From positions 46,933-110,932 of the forward strand of contig NZ_JAENHM010000095.1 of NCBI RefSeq assembly GCF_016595245.1: DNA of 64,000 bases, given 5' to 3'. Under the pieces are notes generated by a model. That model was not told where the DNA came from. It made no database searches and worked only from the letters and a program-made list of their open reading frames with translations. Positions 53,940 through 61,802 of the stretch are shown here, piece after piece; positions within the stretch are counted from its first letter, which is position 1, and each line of letters begins with the position of its first letter. The stretch is from Azospirillum endophyticum. Its GTDB lineage: Bacteria; Pseudomonadota; Alphaproteobacteria; Azospirillales; Azospirillaceae. A program made the translations under genes and the position numbers.

Positions 53940-54698
53940 TTAGGCCTCCTTCGCCGTCCGCAGGCGACCGTAACGCGGGCGGCTGCGCTGTGCCGGCCCC
54001 GGGATGTGGAAACGGCGGTCGACCAGGGTCATCAGGCCATAGGCCACGAGGGCCAGGGTCAGATAGGCAAGGGTGGCTGCACCGAACGCGGCGAAGGTCT
54101 GGAAGGTTTCCTCGCTGACCTGACGCGCCTGGGCGGTGAGTTCCAGCAGGCCGATGGTCAAAGCCACCGACGTGTTCTTGTAGATCGCCATCACTTCGCT
54201 GGTCAGGCTGGGCACGATCAGCCGCAGGGCCTGCGGCAGGATCACCAGCCGGTAGGCTTGAACGGACGAAAGCCCCAATGCCCGCGTGGCTTCGGCCTGT
54301 CCCTTCGGCAAGGCCTCGATCCCGGCCCGGACCTGTTCGGCGACGCGCGACGCCGTATAGAAGGACAGGCAGGCCAGAGCCGGCAGGAAGCTTCCCCAAG
54401 GCGGTGGCAGCTGTTTGAGCCAGTGGCCGGCCGCGGCCGGCAGGATTTCGGGCAGGACGAAGTACCAGAGGAACATCTGGACGAGGACGGGAATGTTCCG
54501 GAAGATTTCGACATACAGGCGCGCCAGGAGCGCTACGGACCGGATTTCGACTGTCCTGCCGACGCCGACCAGGATGCCGACAGCAAAAGCAATCCACCAT
54601 CCGAAAAAGGCCAGGGCGAGGGTCCAGCCAAGCCCCGACATCAACCAGTCCAGATAGCGTTGGCCATCGGACGCTTGATCGAAAAGAACATCGAACAT
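53940..54698 (-). CDS. polar amino acid ABC importer permease (GltJ/HisQ type)
   Basis: This 252-residue permease has RNIPVLVQMFLWYFVLPEILP near residue 75 and the contact loop ALPKGQAEATRALGLSSVQAYRLVILPQ at about 130-157. I chose the start MFDVLFDQAS because GAGGGG lies 7 bases before it. The first membrane segment follows a longer N-terminal arm typical of GltJ proteins. Twin hairpins separate it from the binding-protein gene. Confidence 0.92.
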   Translation of the reverse strand: MFDVLFDQASDGQRYLDWLMSGLGWTLALAFFGWWIAFAVGILVGVGRTVEIRSVALLARLYVEIFRNIPVLVQMFLWYFVLPEILPAAAGHWLKQLPPPWGSFLPALACLSFYTASRVAEQVRAGIEALPKGQAEATRALGLSSVQAYRLVILPQALRLIVPSLTSEVMAIYKNTSVALTIGLLELTAQARQVSEETFQTFAAFGAATLAYLTLALVAYGLMTLVDRRFHIPGPAQRSRPRYGRLRTAKEA

Positions 54699-54735
54699 TC
54701 GGCAACCCCTCGGCGCGGCTTCAGGTCGGCCCATC

Positions 54736-54770
54736 GGCACCGGACGGTGCCGACGCCCTTTTCAGGCGTC
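54736..54770 (-). other. twin hairpins between binding-protein and permease genes
   Basis: Two stems lie back to back: GACGCC/GGCGTC with a 7-base loop (54752-54770) and GGCACC/GGTGCC with a 4-base loop (54736-54751). Hairpins at this place often protect binding-protein mRNA and reduce expression of the distal permease genes. Confidence 0.65.
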
Positions 54771-54780
54771 GGACCGGGGC

Positions 54781-55686
54781 TTAAGGAGCGAGGGCGTCGC
54801 TGGGATGGACGATGCGTTCCTTCAGGGCCGCGCTCATCGGCAGATTGAGGCTCATCCCGGTCGGCGGGATCGCCTGTACGAACCAGCGGTCGTACATCCG
54901 GTCGAACTCGCCCGACGCCATCACCCGCGCCAGCACCCCGTCGACCAGTTGCTTAAAGCCGGCATCGTCGCGGGCGAACATCAAGCCGTAGAAAGTGCTG
55001 TCGCCGCGGGAGTCCAGCAGGACGGCAAAGGCTTTCGGATCGGGTGCGTTGGCCACCAACCCGGCTTGCAGGATGTCGTCTTCGAACCAGGCAGCGGCCC
55101 GGCCGGTGCGGAGCATCAGCAAGGATTCCGCCTGATCCTTGGTTTGGATGAAGGCCAGGCCGAGGGATTTTTCGCGATTGATCCGCTCGGCGACCGAACG
55201 GTTGAGCGACCCTTGGGTCACGACGACGGGTTTTCCCTTCAGATCCTCCGCCTTGGCGATCCCCGAAGAGGCGAGGGTCAGCCAGTTGGCTTGGCTGACG
55301 AACGTCGCGACCGAGAAGGCGACCTGCTTCTGGCGTTCGGCGGTGTTGGTCGTGCTGCCGCATTCGAGATCGACGGTGCCGTTCTGGATCAGCGGAATGC
55401 GGTTCGACGCGTTGACGGCCACATAGGCGATCTTGAGATCGGGACGCTTCAGCTCCGCCTTCACATGCTCGGCCACCGCTTGGCACAGATCGATGGACAA
55501 GCCCACCGGTTTCTGGTTGCCGTCCAGGTAGGAGAAGGGAACCGACGATTCACGATAGCCGAGCGTCAGCGTGCCGGTGTCCGCGATCTTGGCAAGCGTC
55601 TTGCCGTCGGCCGCGGCCGCCCCGGTGAGCGCCATCAGGCCGAGAGCGCCAAGGGCGGCACCGACGAAGAAGTGACGTGATTGCAT
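54781..55686 (-). CDS. amino acid substrate-binding protein (GltI type)
   Basis: This 301-residue periplasmic protein has a signal peptide ending at TGAAAADG, at about residue 27. The SBP_bac_3 fold starts TLAKIADTGTLTLGYRESSVPFSYL and carries VDLECGSTTNT near residue 108, which resembles glutamate/aspartate receptors (GltI/AatJ). It is followed by two permeases and the ATPase. The aminotransferase upstream on the same strand suggests that the imported amino acid is deaminated or decarboxylated next. Confidence 0.92.
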   Translation of the reverse strand: MQSRHFFVGAALGALGLMALTGAAAADGKTLAKIADTGTLTLGYRESSVPFSYLDGNQKPVGLSIDLCQAVAEHVKAELKRPDLKIAYVAVNASNRIPLIQNGTVDLECGSTTNTAERQKQVAFSVATFVSQANWLTLASSGIAKAEDLKGKPVVVTQGSLNRSVAERINREKSLGLAFIQTKDQAESLLMLRTGRAAAWFEDDILQAGLVANAPDPKAFAVLLDSRGDSTFYGLMFARDDAGFKQLVDGVLARVMASGEFDRMYDRWFVQAIPPTGMSLNLPMSAALKERIVHPSDALAP

Positions 55687-55786
55687 GAAGCCTCCTGTCG
55701 GCCGCTCTTGGGCGACCCTGGCCCTAAGCCGGTATGCCCAGATCGGGTCATGGATGGTCCGGCCTGGGCATGCTTGCGGGCTTTAT

Positions 55787-55838
55787 GGTTTTGCAGAATT
55801 TCCGAGCCCGGCCATCTGTGGGCGGAGGTCGGAAATCC
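55787..55838. repeat. palindromic dispersed repeat, copy A
   Basis: A 52-base element contains the inverted stems ATTTCCGA and TCGGAAAT around CCCG and GGGCGGAG. A second copy, 61748-61799, lies in inverted orientation with about 46 of 52 bases matching. It is located between the aminotransferase and binding-protein genes. Confidence 0.85.
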
Positions 55839-55907
55839 AACTCGGGTCTCTGCGATCGGGCGGCCAGGGAGGTCGTCCGTCCGGAAACCTCCTCCGCGTT
55901 CCCCCGG

Positions 55908-57230
55908 TCAGGCCGCCTTGCTCGCCGCCAACTCGTCCAGGCTTGCGCGCAGGGACTGGTCGAGGATGTCGACCGCGCGGTCGATCTCCTCGGTCGAGAC
56001 GGTCAGTGGCGGTGCGATGCGCCATACCGAACCGCGTTCCGGCCGCCGGCGGATGTTCATGCTCAGGCCGCGTTCGAAGCACTTCTGGGTGGTCAATGCG
56101 CCCAGCTGGTGGGCCGGGGTGCGGGAGGTCCGATCGGTGACGAGTTCGACGCCGAGCAGCAGGCCGAGCCCCCGAATGTCGCCGATGGCCTCGTAGCGCT
56201 GCTGCAATTCCTCCAGCCGGCCGCGCAGATAAGCCCCCATGACGTTCGCCCGCGCGACCAGGCTCTCGCGCTGGATGACGTTGAGGACCGCCAGTCCGAC
56301 CTCGGCGGCGAGCGGGTCCGAGACGTGGCTGGTGTAGAAGGCGAATTTCTTGGAATGGATGTCGTCCTCGATCTTCGCGGTCGTGGAAACCGCCGCAACC
56401 GGCAGGCCGCCGCCCAGCGTCTTCGACATCGTCATGATGTCCGGCACGACGCCGAAATATTCCGCTCCCGTCCGGGTCCCGATGCGGCCGAACGCCGTCT
56501 GGGCCTCGTCGAAGATCAGCAGCATGCCACGGTCGTCGGCGGCCTTCCGCAGCGCCTGCATGAAGGCCTTCGGCGGCACCAGCACCCCGCCGGCGCTGAC
56601 CACCGGTTCCACGATGATTGCAGCGCCGCGGCCGGTCGACTGCATGTCGAACATCTTGAGCGCAAGGTCGAGATTGGCCAGCGCCGCCTCGTCCTCGGTC
56701 GCCTTGTCGATGTAGGGCCGATAGGCGTTCGGTTCGGGGATGACGTAGATGCCGGATACCGGAACGCCATAACCCTTGCGGTCGCTTGCCATCGAGACCG
56801 CGCTGGCCCCACCGGTGATGCCGTGCCAGGAGCCGCCCAGCGCCAGGACCTCGAAGCCGCCGGTGTACATCTTCGCCATGCGAAGGGCGACCTCGCTGGC
56901 CTCGGAGCCGGTATTGATGAAGATCGAGCGCTTGAGATCCCCCGGCAGCCAGTCTCGCGCCAGCGTCTGGGCGAGTTCGGCCACCACCTCCGGGATCATT
57001 CCGCTGAAGAAATGGAAGGCCTTTTCACCGGCGCGATGCACCGCGTCAACGATGGCTGGATGATTGTGGCCGATCGTTGCGCACATCTGACCCGACGTGA
57101 AGTCGAGATATTCCCGCCCTTGACTGTCCTTTACGATGGTTCCCTTGGCCGACGTAAACAGCGTCGGGAAGACGTCGCCACCATATCTGACCAGGTGTTC
57201 CTGGGCCAGATTGTAAAGATCTTCCTTCAT
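55908..57230 (-). CDS. class III aminotransferase, 2,2-dialkylglycine decarboxylase-like
   Basis: This 440-residue PLP enzyme has the cofactor Lys in TMSKTLGGGLP at about residue 272 and the Asp in LIFDEAQTAFGRIG at about 243. GSWHG (Trp near 138) and SGQMCATIGHNHP (Gln near 48) match residues that shape the active site of dialkylglycine decarboxylase. That enzyme decarboxylates 2-aminoisobutyrate or isovaline and transfers the amino group to pyruvate. It is the first gene of the amino-acid importer operon and is divergent from a GcvA-type LysR gene. Other class III aminotransferases remain possible. Confidence 0.85.
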   Translation of the reverse strand: MKEDLYNLAQEHLVRYGGDVFPTLFTSAKGTIVKDSQGREYLDFTSGQMCATIGHNHPAIVDAVHRAGEKAFHFFSGMIPEVVAELAQTLARDWLPGDLKRSIFINTGSEASEVALRMAKMYTGGFEVLALGGSWHGITGGASAVSMASDRKGYGVPVSGIYVIPEPNAYRPYIDKATEDEAALANLDLALKMFDMQSTGRGAAIIVEPVVSAGGVLVPPKAFMQALRKAADDRGMLLIFDEAQTAFGRIGTRTGAEYFGVVPDIMTMSKTLGGGLPVAAVSTTAKIEDDIHSKKFAFYTSHVSDPLAAEVGLAVLNVIQRESLVARANVMGAYLRGRLEELQQRYEAIGDIRGLGLLLGVELVTDRTSRTPAHQLGALTTQKCFERGLSMNIRRRPERGSVWRIAPPLTVSTEEIDRAVDILDQSLRASLDELAASKAA

Positions 57231-57447
57231 TATCAGTTTTCCTTTGGAGACGTGATCGATCTGTCTTTGCAGACCGAAAGAAATTCTGTTGCGGAGACTT
57301 CCGAATTTCCGGATTTATCTGCAGGCTTTGCAGTAATTATGAACCATACCGGTCAGTATCTTCTCAGATTTACTTGCTCGCCCTTGACAAAATTGATACA
57401 AAATGTTTCATGGTCGAACCAGTCGAAAAAAATCAGCGCGGTGTGAG
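57231..57447. promoter_or_regulatory. AT-rich divergent promoter region
   Basis: The 217 bases between the aminotransferase and lysR starts are much richer in A and T than the rest of the window. A TTGACA hexamer lies at 57384-57389 in the direction of lysR, without a good -10 partner. LysR-type control of both genes from here is likely; no clear palindrome stands out. Confidence 0.5.
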
Positions 57448-58377
57448 ATGAATTCAACAGCCGGTCCCAAGCGCCCCCGACTGCCGCCGCTCAAGGCTCT
57501 GCTTGCCTTCGACGCAGCCTGCCGGCATGGCAGCTTCAGCCAGGGTGCCGAGGAACTTGGCGTGACTCCTTCGGCCGTGAGCCACCAAATTCAACAGTTG
57601 GAGGATTTTCTAGGCATACCCCTCTTTCAGAGGCATGCGGGCCGGGCGGTTCTCACGAATACGGGACAGTCCTTCTCCCGGGATATCGATCACGCGCTGG
57701 GACTGATTGCCGAGGCGACCCGGCGAGCCGCTCCACAATCCCAGATCGGGCACCTTGTCATCGCGTCCGGCCCCAGCTTCGCGGCCAAATGGCTACAACC
57801 GCGCCTTCCACAGTTCCTTGCCGCCAATCCAGGGGTGGCAGTACGGCTGTCGACACTGTCCGATCGCGGTGATCTGGACAATGTGCGGTTTGATATCGCG
57901 ATATCCTATGGACGGCCGGCATCGCCGCAATGGCATGCCGAGCCTTTGCTGATTGAAAGACTCCGTCCCTTTTGCTCTCCACAGCTTGCTGAATCGCTAG
58001 GTCTGAAGACGGTCGACGACTTGGCGGGAGCCACGCTGATCCATTCCGTCAACGCCCTGACTTGGGCCGAATATCTTCGCACCATCGGCTATGAGGGGCT
58101 CAAACCGGCGAATGAGCTCTGGCTTGACCGATCGACCATGGCAATCGACGCCGCGGTCGCGGGCATGGGTGTTGTCCTTGAAAGCGAACTGTTGACTGCA
58201 AGGGAGGTTCACGACGGCAAGCTCATCCCATTATACGAGGGTGAGGCCTTGCAGGTGGAAACGACGTCCTATTTCCTGGTCAAGCCACCCGGATACCGGC
58301 ACGGCACGCAGATTGCGGCATTCGAAAAATGGCTGCGAAACGGGATCGCCGACGAGAGGAAAGTATGGTTTCAGTAG
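57448..58377 (+). CDS. LysR-family regulator, GcvA type
   Basis: This 309-residue regulator has the GcvA-like start LPPLKALLAFDAACRHGSFS with the helix-turn-helix LGVTPSAVSHQIQQLEDFLG, and effector-domain segments FDIAISYGRP and GMGVVLESELL. It has lower GC than its neighbours, which may indicate a different origin. The ATG is taken at the conserved N-terminus; a GTGTGAG site precedes it. It is divergent from the dialkylglycine-decarboxylase/importer operon and is its likely regulator. Confidence 0.92.
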   Translation: MNSTAGPKRPRLPPLKALLAFDAACRHGSFSQGAEELGVTPSAVSHQIQQLEDFLGIPLFQRHAGRAVLTNTGQSFSRDIDHALGLIAEATRRAAPQSQIGHLVIASGPSFAAKWLQPRLPQFLAANPGVAVRLSTLSDRGDLDNVRFDIAISYGRPASPQWHAEPLLIERLRPFCSPQLAESLGLKTVDDLAGATLIHSVNALTWAEYLRTIGYEGLKPANELWLDRSTMAIDAAVAGMGVVLESELLTAREVHDGKLIPLYEGEALQVETTSYFLVKPPGYRHGTQIAAFEKWLRNGIADERKVWFQ

Positions 58378-58580
58378 ATGCGCCCAATCCGTGGAAACGG
58401 GCAGTGAGAGGCTGTGAGTTATGCGCGATGGCTTTCCGCCGCCCTACCTGCGTCGATGCGGAGCCCGGGAAACTCTCACATGAGGGCATGATTGAACTGG
58501 CAGCGGCCCGACGTTTCGTCGCCGGGCCGGAAATCGCCAGGGTGAACGTGTATGAAAACTGCCGCTACTGCCCGGCTTGA
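58365..58580 (+). CDS. possible small zinc-ribbon-like protein
   Basis: This 71-residue frame overlaps the lysR end by 13 bases and has GAGAGGAAA before the ATG. It contains a CELC pair near residue 17 and a CRYC pair close to the C-terminus, the spacing of a simple zinc-binding protein. No family is recognised and a chance frame is possible. Confidence 0.3.
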   Translation: MVSVDAPNPWKRAVRGCELCAMAFRRPTCVDAEPGKLSHEGMIELAAARRFVAGPEIARVNVYENCRYCPA

Positions 58581-58701
58581 CGATTCCCGAGGCGAATTCG
58601 GCAGCACCTCGGGCGGCGGGGACGCCGGTGGATGTCGGCCCAGGCCGCTTTCCGAAGAAACGGCGCGCGGAACCACTGTACCCGCGCGCCGGCTTGAACG
58701 C

Positions 58702-60249
58702 TCAGAACGGCTGCTGGAGCAGGCCGAGCAACCCCTTCACGCCCGACACGAAGTTCCCGACGCGCAGGTTTTCGTCATAGCTGTGCTGGTTGTTGTCGGC
58801 ATTCACCAGCGGGACGATGACGAAGGGAACCTTCAGCGCCTCGACCGCCGCGCCGGTCGGCACCGTGCCGCCCATCATGCGGATGCGCACCGGCTCCTCG
58901 CCATAGGTGGCCTTGTAGGAGCGGTACAGCCACTCGCCGACCGGGGACTGCATGTCGGTGCGTGCCGCCGAACTGGAGGCGGACACCTCCTCCGACGCCA
59001 GCGACGCCAGCTTGTCGTATTTGGCCCGATCCTCGTCCGTCGGGGTCCCCTGGACCAGATGATAGCCCTGGGCCTCGATGTGCGTCTTCAGCATGCCGAT
59101 CAGCTGCTCCGGCGGTGTCTCCGGAACCGTGCGCAGGTCGAGTTCGGCGACGGCGCTTTCCGGGATGATCGTGCGGGCCTTGGCGCCCACGTCGGCCGCC
59201 GCGATGCCGCGGACGTTCAGCGACGGGTATTGCAGGGCCTCCTGGTAGTTCTTGCCGACCTTCTCGGCCTGCGCGATGCCCAGGCGCTTGCGCAGCGCGG
59301 CTTCGTCGTCGGGGACGGCGGACATGATCTTTTCCGCGGCCGCGTCGATCTTCACGGAGTCATAATAGCCGGGAATGGTCACCCGGCCGTTCTCGTCCTT
59401 CATCGACGCCAGAAGCTGGGCCAGCCGCATGGCGGGATTGGCCGCGTAGTTGCCGAAATGGCCGCTGTGCAGGCCCTGCTTGGCTCCGAAGACGGTCAGG
59501 GTCGCCTGGGCGACGCCCCGGTTGCCGAAGACCAGTGTCGGCTTGTTGGTCTGGTGCATGGGGCCGTCCAGCACCAGCAGCGCGTCGTTCTTCAGCAGCT
59601 CGGCATTCTGCCGGATGACCTCGCCCAGGGACGGCGATCCCTTCTCCTCTTCGGAATCCAGGATGACCTTGACGTTGACGCCGGGCGCCTGGCCCGTCTC
59701 CTTCAGGGCGTCGATGGCCGTCAGCAGCATCATGATCGGCCCCTTGTCGTCCGACGACGACCGGGCGAACAGCCGCCAGTCCGGATCGACCTGCTCGCCG
59801 TAGAGCTTTTCCAGCGGGATCGTTTCCCACTCGCCCTTGTCGGTCTTCCGCTTCAGCGCGGCCTCCCAGGGGCTTTTCTGCTTCCACTGCTGCGGAGTGA
59901 CCGACTGCCCGTCCAGATGTGCGTAGAACAGGATGGTCTTCTTGGCGGGATCGGCGCCCGGCAGTTCCGCGTACAGCATCGGCTTGCCGTTGTTCGCCAG
60001 CTGCCGCGTCTGGAAGCCCCGCTTCTGGAAAGCCTGCTCCAGCCATGCGGTGTTCTTCTGAATGTCGGCGGGAACAACAGCATCGTTTGGGAGAGAAAGA
60101 AGCTCGACGAATTCCTTATAATTCGCGGATGCATGCTTCGCCGCCAGCGTATCGACGGACGTAGATGCTGCATTTGCCTGCATCGGCAAGAGGAAGCAAG
60201 CGCCAAGGATCAGCGCCTGCTTGAGAAAAATTCCTTCGTTCCGCAGCAT
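58702..60249 (-). CDS. secreted M20-family metallopeptidase
   Basis: This 515-residue enzyme has a signal peptide ending near PMQANAAS, at about residue 27. Zinc ligands of the M20 dimetal site are visible in LFYAHLDGQS (His/Asp), SSSDDKGP (Asp), DSEEEKGSPS (Glu pair) and a late His in NNQHSYDEN. The dimerisation domain lies between. Substrates of this group are peptides or N-acyl amino acids in the periplasm. I chose the ATG 5 bases after GAGGGAAG. A promoter and palindrome lie upstream at 60262-60309. Confidence 0.92.
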   Translation of the reverse strand: MLRNEGIFLKQALILGACFLLPMQANAASTSVDTLAAKHASANYKEFVELLSLPNDAVVPADIQKNTAWLEQAFQKRGFQTRQLANNGKPMLYAELPGADPAKKTILFYAHLDGQSVTPQQWKQKSPWEAALKRKTDKGEWETIPLEKLYGEQVDPDWRLFARSSSDDKGPIMMLLTAIDALKETGQAPGVNVKVILDSEEEKGSPSLGEVIRQNAELLKNDALLVLDGPMHQTNKPTLVFGNRGVAQATLTVFGAKQGLHSGHFGNYAANPAMRLAQLLASMKDENGRVTIPGYYDSVKIDAAAEKIMSAVPDDEAALRKRLGIAQAEKVGKNYQEALQYPSLNVRGIAAADVGAKARTIIPESAVAELDLRTVPETPPEQLIGMLKTHIEAQGYHLVQGTPTDEDRAKYDKLASLASEEVSASSSAARTDMQSPVGEWLYRSYKATYGEEPVRIRMMGGTVPTGAAVEALKVPFVIVPLVNADNNQHSYDENLRVGNFVSGVKGLLGLLQQPF

Positions 60250-60261
60250 CTTCTTCCCTCT

Positions 60262-60309
60262 CTTGTGTTCGTGACACAAGCTGTACGAAGAAATCACCAA
60301 CAACGTCAA
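60262..60309 (-). promoter_or_regulatory. promoter with operator palindrome for the M20 peptidase gene
   Basis: Read on the minus strand, TTGACG (60309-60304), 18 bases and TACAGC (60285-60280) resemble a sigma-70 promoter. Immediately downstream, CTTGTGT and ACACAAG form a 7-bp palindrome with a 5-base spacer (60280-60262). This is where a repressor would block initiation. Confidence 0.6.
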
Positions 60310-60513
60310 GTTTTGTTGCAGTTTTCACAGGACTGACCTGCGTGAGCGGCACGGCTTTCGGGCGGTGTACGCCCTGGACGTGCATGCCGCGCCGTCGTTG
60401 AGGGCAGTGGTGAGATCGTTCTGCAGGCCCGAGGGGTCTTCCAACCATCTGCGTGCAGCCGCCGCCCGTATCCGCAGCTTCCAACTGCCCGGATTCCGCT
60501 CGGCGGCGATCCG

Positions 60514-61614
60514 TCAGCGTGGCGCCATCGTCGATCCCCGCACGATCAACGTCGTGTCAAGAAGGCACCGGGAGGGCTCGATTCCAGGGGAGCGCAGGCG
60601 GCGAATGAGCAATTCGGCGGCCGCCTTGCCCATTTCGTAGACCGGTTGTGACAGGGCAGTGATGTTCGGTTCCACAAAGGTCATCCATTCCATGTCGTCG
60701 TAAGCCACGAAGGACAGGTCTTCGGGAATGCGGATGCCCAGGCTGCGGCAGGCCTGATAGGCGCCATGGGTCATGACGTTGTCCACGGTGAAGATCGCCG
60801 AGGGTGGGGGATCGAGCCTCAGCGTCGCCAGCGTCTGCTCCCGCGCCGTGGCGGGATCGTAGGATCCGGTGCCGCGGATCAGCCTTGGATCGACTGGGAC
60901 TCCCGCTGCTTCGTGCGCCTGGATGTATCCCAGAAGCCGGGCGCCGCTCGGCATCAGCATCCGGACATCCGGCGCCGCCGCGGCGCCGATCCAGTTCGGC
61001 CATTCCTTGTCGAGAGCCGTGCGAAGCTCCGCGATGATCGCGATCCGCCGGTGTCCCAGGGCAAGCAGGTGGCCGACCGCCGTCCGGCTGGCGCCCACAC
61101 TGTCGGTCAGGACCGCGTCGGCCGCCAGTCCCGCGACATCGCGGTCGAGCAACACCACCGGCGTGCCGCCCTGCACCGCGTCGATCAGGTGGTCGGCGTC
61201 GACCGGGCTCGCCGGTGACACGATGATGCCGTCGACCTGCTTTTGCAGCAGCAGACCGACGGCCTCGCGCTCCAGGGCCACGTCCTCGTCGCTGTTGGTC
61301 AGGATGGTACCGAAGCCGTCCCGCCGCGCGACATCCCCGATCCCCCGCATGGCGCTGGCGAAGAACGGGTTGGCGATGTCTGCGCCGACGACGCCGATCG
61401 TGTTGGTGCGGCCGGTGATCATGCTGCGCGCCAGACTGTTCGGCCGGTAGCCCAACGCTTCGGCGGCCTTGCGCACCCGCTCGCGGATTTCTTCCCGCAC
61501 ATAGCCGTAGTCGCCGAGCGCCCGCCCCGCCGTCGCGGCGGATACGCCCGCCTCCTTGGCCACGTCGGCGATGGTGGCGCGGCGGCGCTCGGTGTTCATC
61601 GGGGAGGATGCCAT
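60514..61614 (-). CDS. LacI-family transcriptional regulator
   Basis: This 366-residue repressor has the LacI DNA-binding start ATIADVAKEAGVSAATAGRAL with the hinge helix YRPNSLARSM at about residue 58. The sugar-binding-like core runs from NTIGVVGADIANPFFASAM to the C-terminal PVYEMGKAAAELLIRRL. The start was set at MASSPMNTERR; an ATG 5 codons later is equally possible and neither has a strong ribosome site. It lies between the M20 peptidase and the flavoenzyme genes, all on the minus strand, and probably governs the Pot-type uptake genes at the window edge. Confidence 0.92.
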   Translation of the reverse strand: MASSPMNTERRRATIADVAKEAGVSAATAGRALGDYGYVREEIRERVRKAAEALGYRPNSLARSMITGRTNTIGVVGADIANPFFASAMRGIGDVARRDGFGTILTNSDEDVALEREAVGLLLQKQVDGIIVSPASPVDADHLIDAVQGGTPVVLLDRDVAGLAADAVLTDSVGASRTAVGHLLALGHRRIAIIAELRTALDKEWPNWIGAAAAPDVRMLMPSGARLLGYIQAHEAAGVPVDPRLIRGTGSYDPATAREQTLATLRLDPPPSAIFTVDNVMTHGAYQACRSLGIRIPEDLSFVAYDDMEWMTFVEPNITALSQPVYEMGKAAAELLIRRLRSPGIEPSRCLLDTTLIVRGSTMAPR

Positions 61615-61747
61615 GGCTGGAGATTCTTCGTTTCGGTATCGCCGGGAGCGCCCTACCCGGACGGGAATTGGGCGCCGCATGCTACTCGCCTTTCCCAATC
61701 GGGCAAAGCCGCTCGCCGGAGCCCTTCGCGGCCCGGGAGCCCGAGCA

Positions 61748-61799
61748 GGATTTCCGAACTCCGCCCATGGATGGACGGGCCCGGAAATCCTGCAAAACC
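61748..61799. repeat. palindromic dispersed repeat, copy B
   Basis: This is the inverted partner of copy A at 55787-55838, with about 46 of 52 bases identical after reverse complementing and further similarity (CTCGGG) just outside. It lies between the flavoenzyme stop and the lacI-like start. Confidence 0.85.
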
Positions 61800-61802
61800 T
61801 GC

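Noticed and set aside
60365..60640. A 91-codon plus-strand frame between the M20 and LacI genes
   Set aside because: Most of it overlaps the 3' end of the lacI-like gene in antisense and nothing is conserved.
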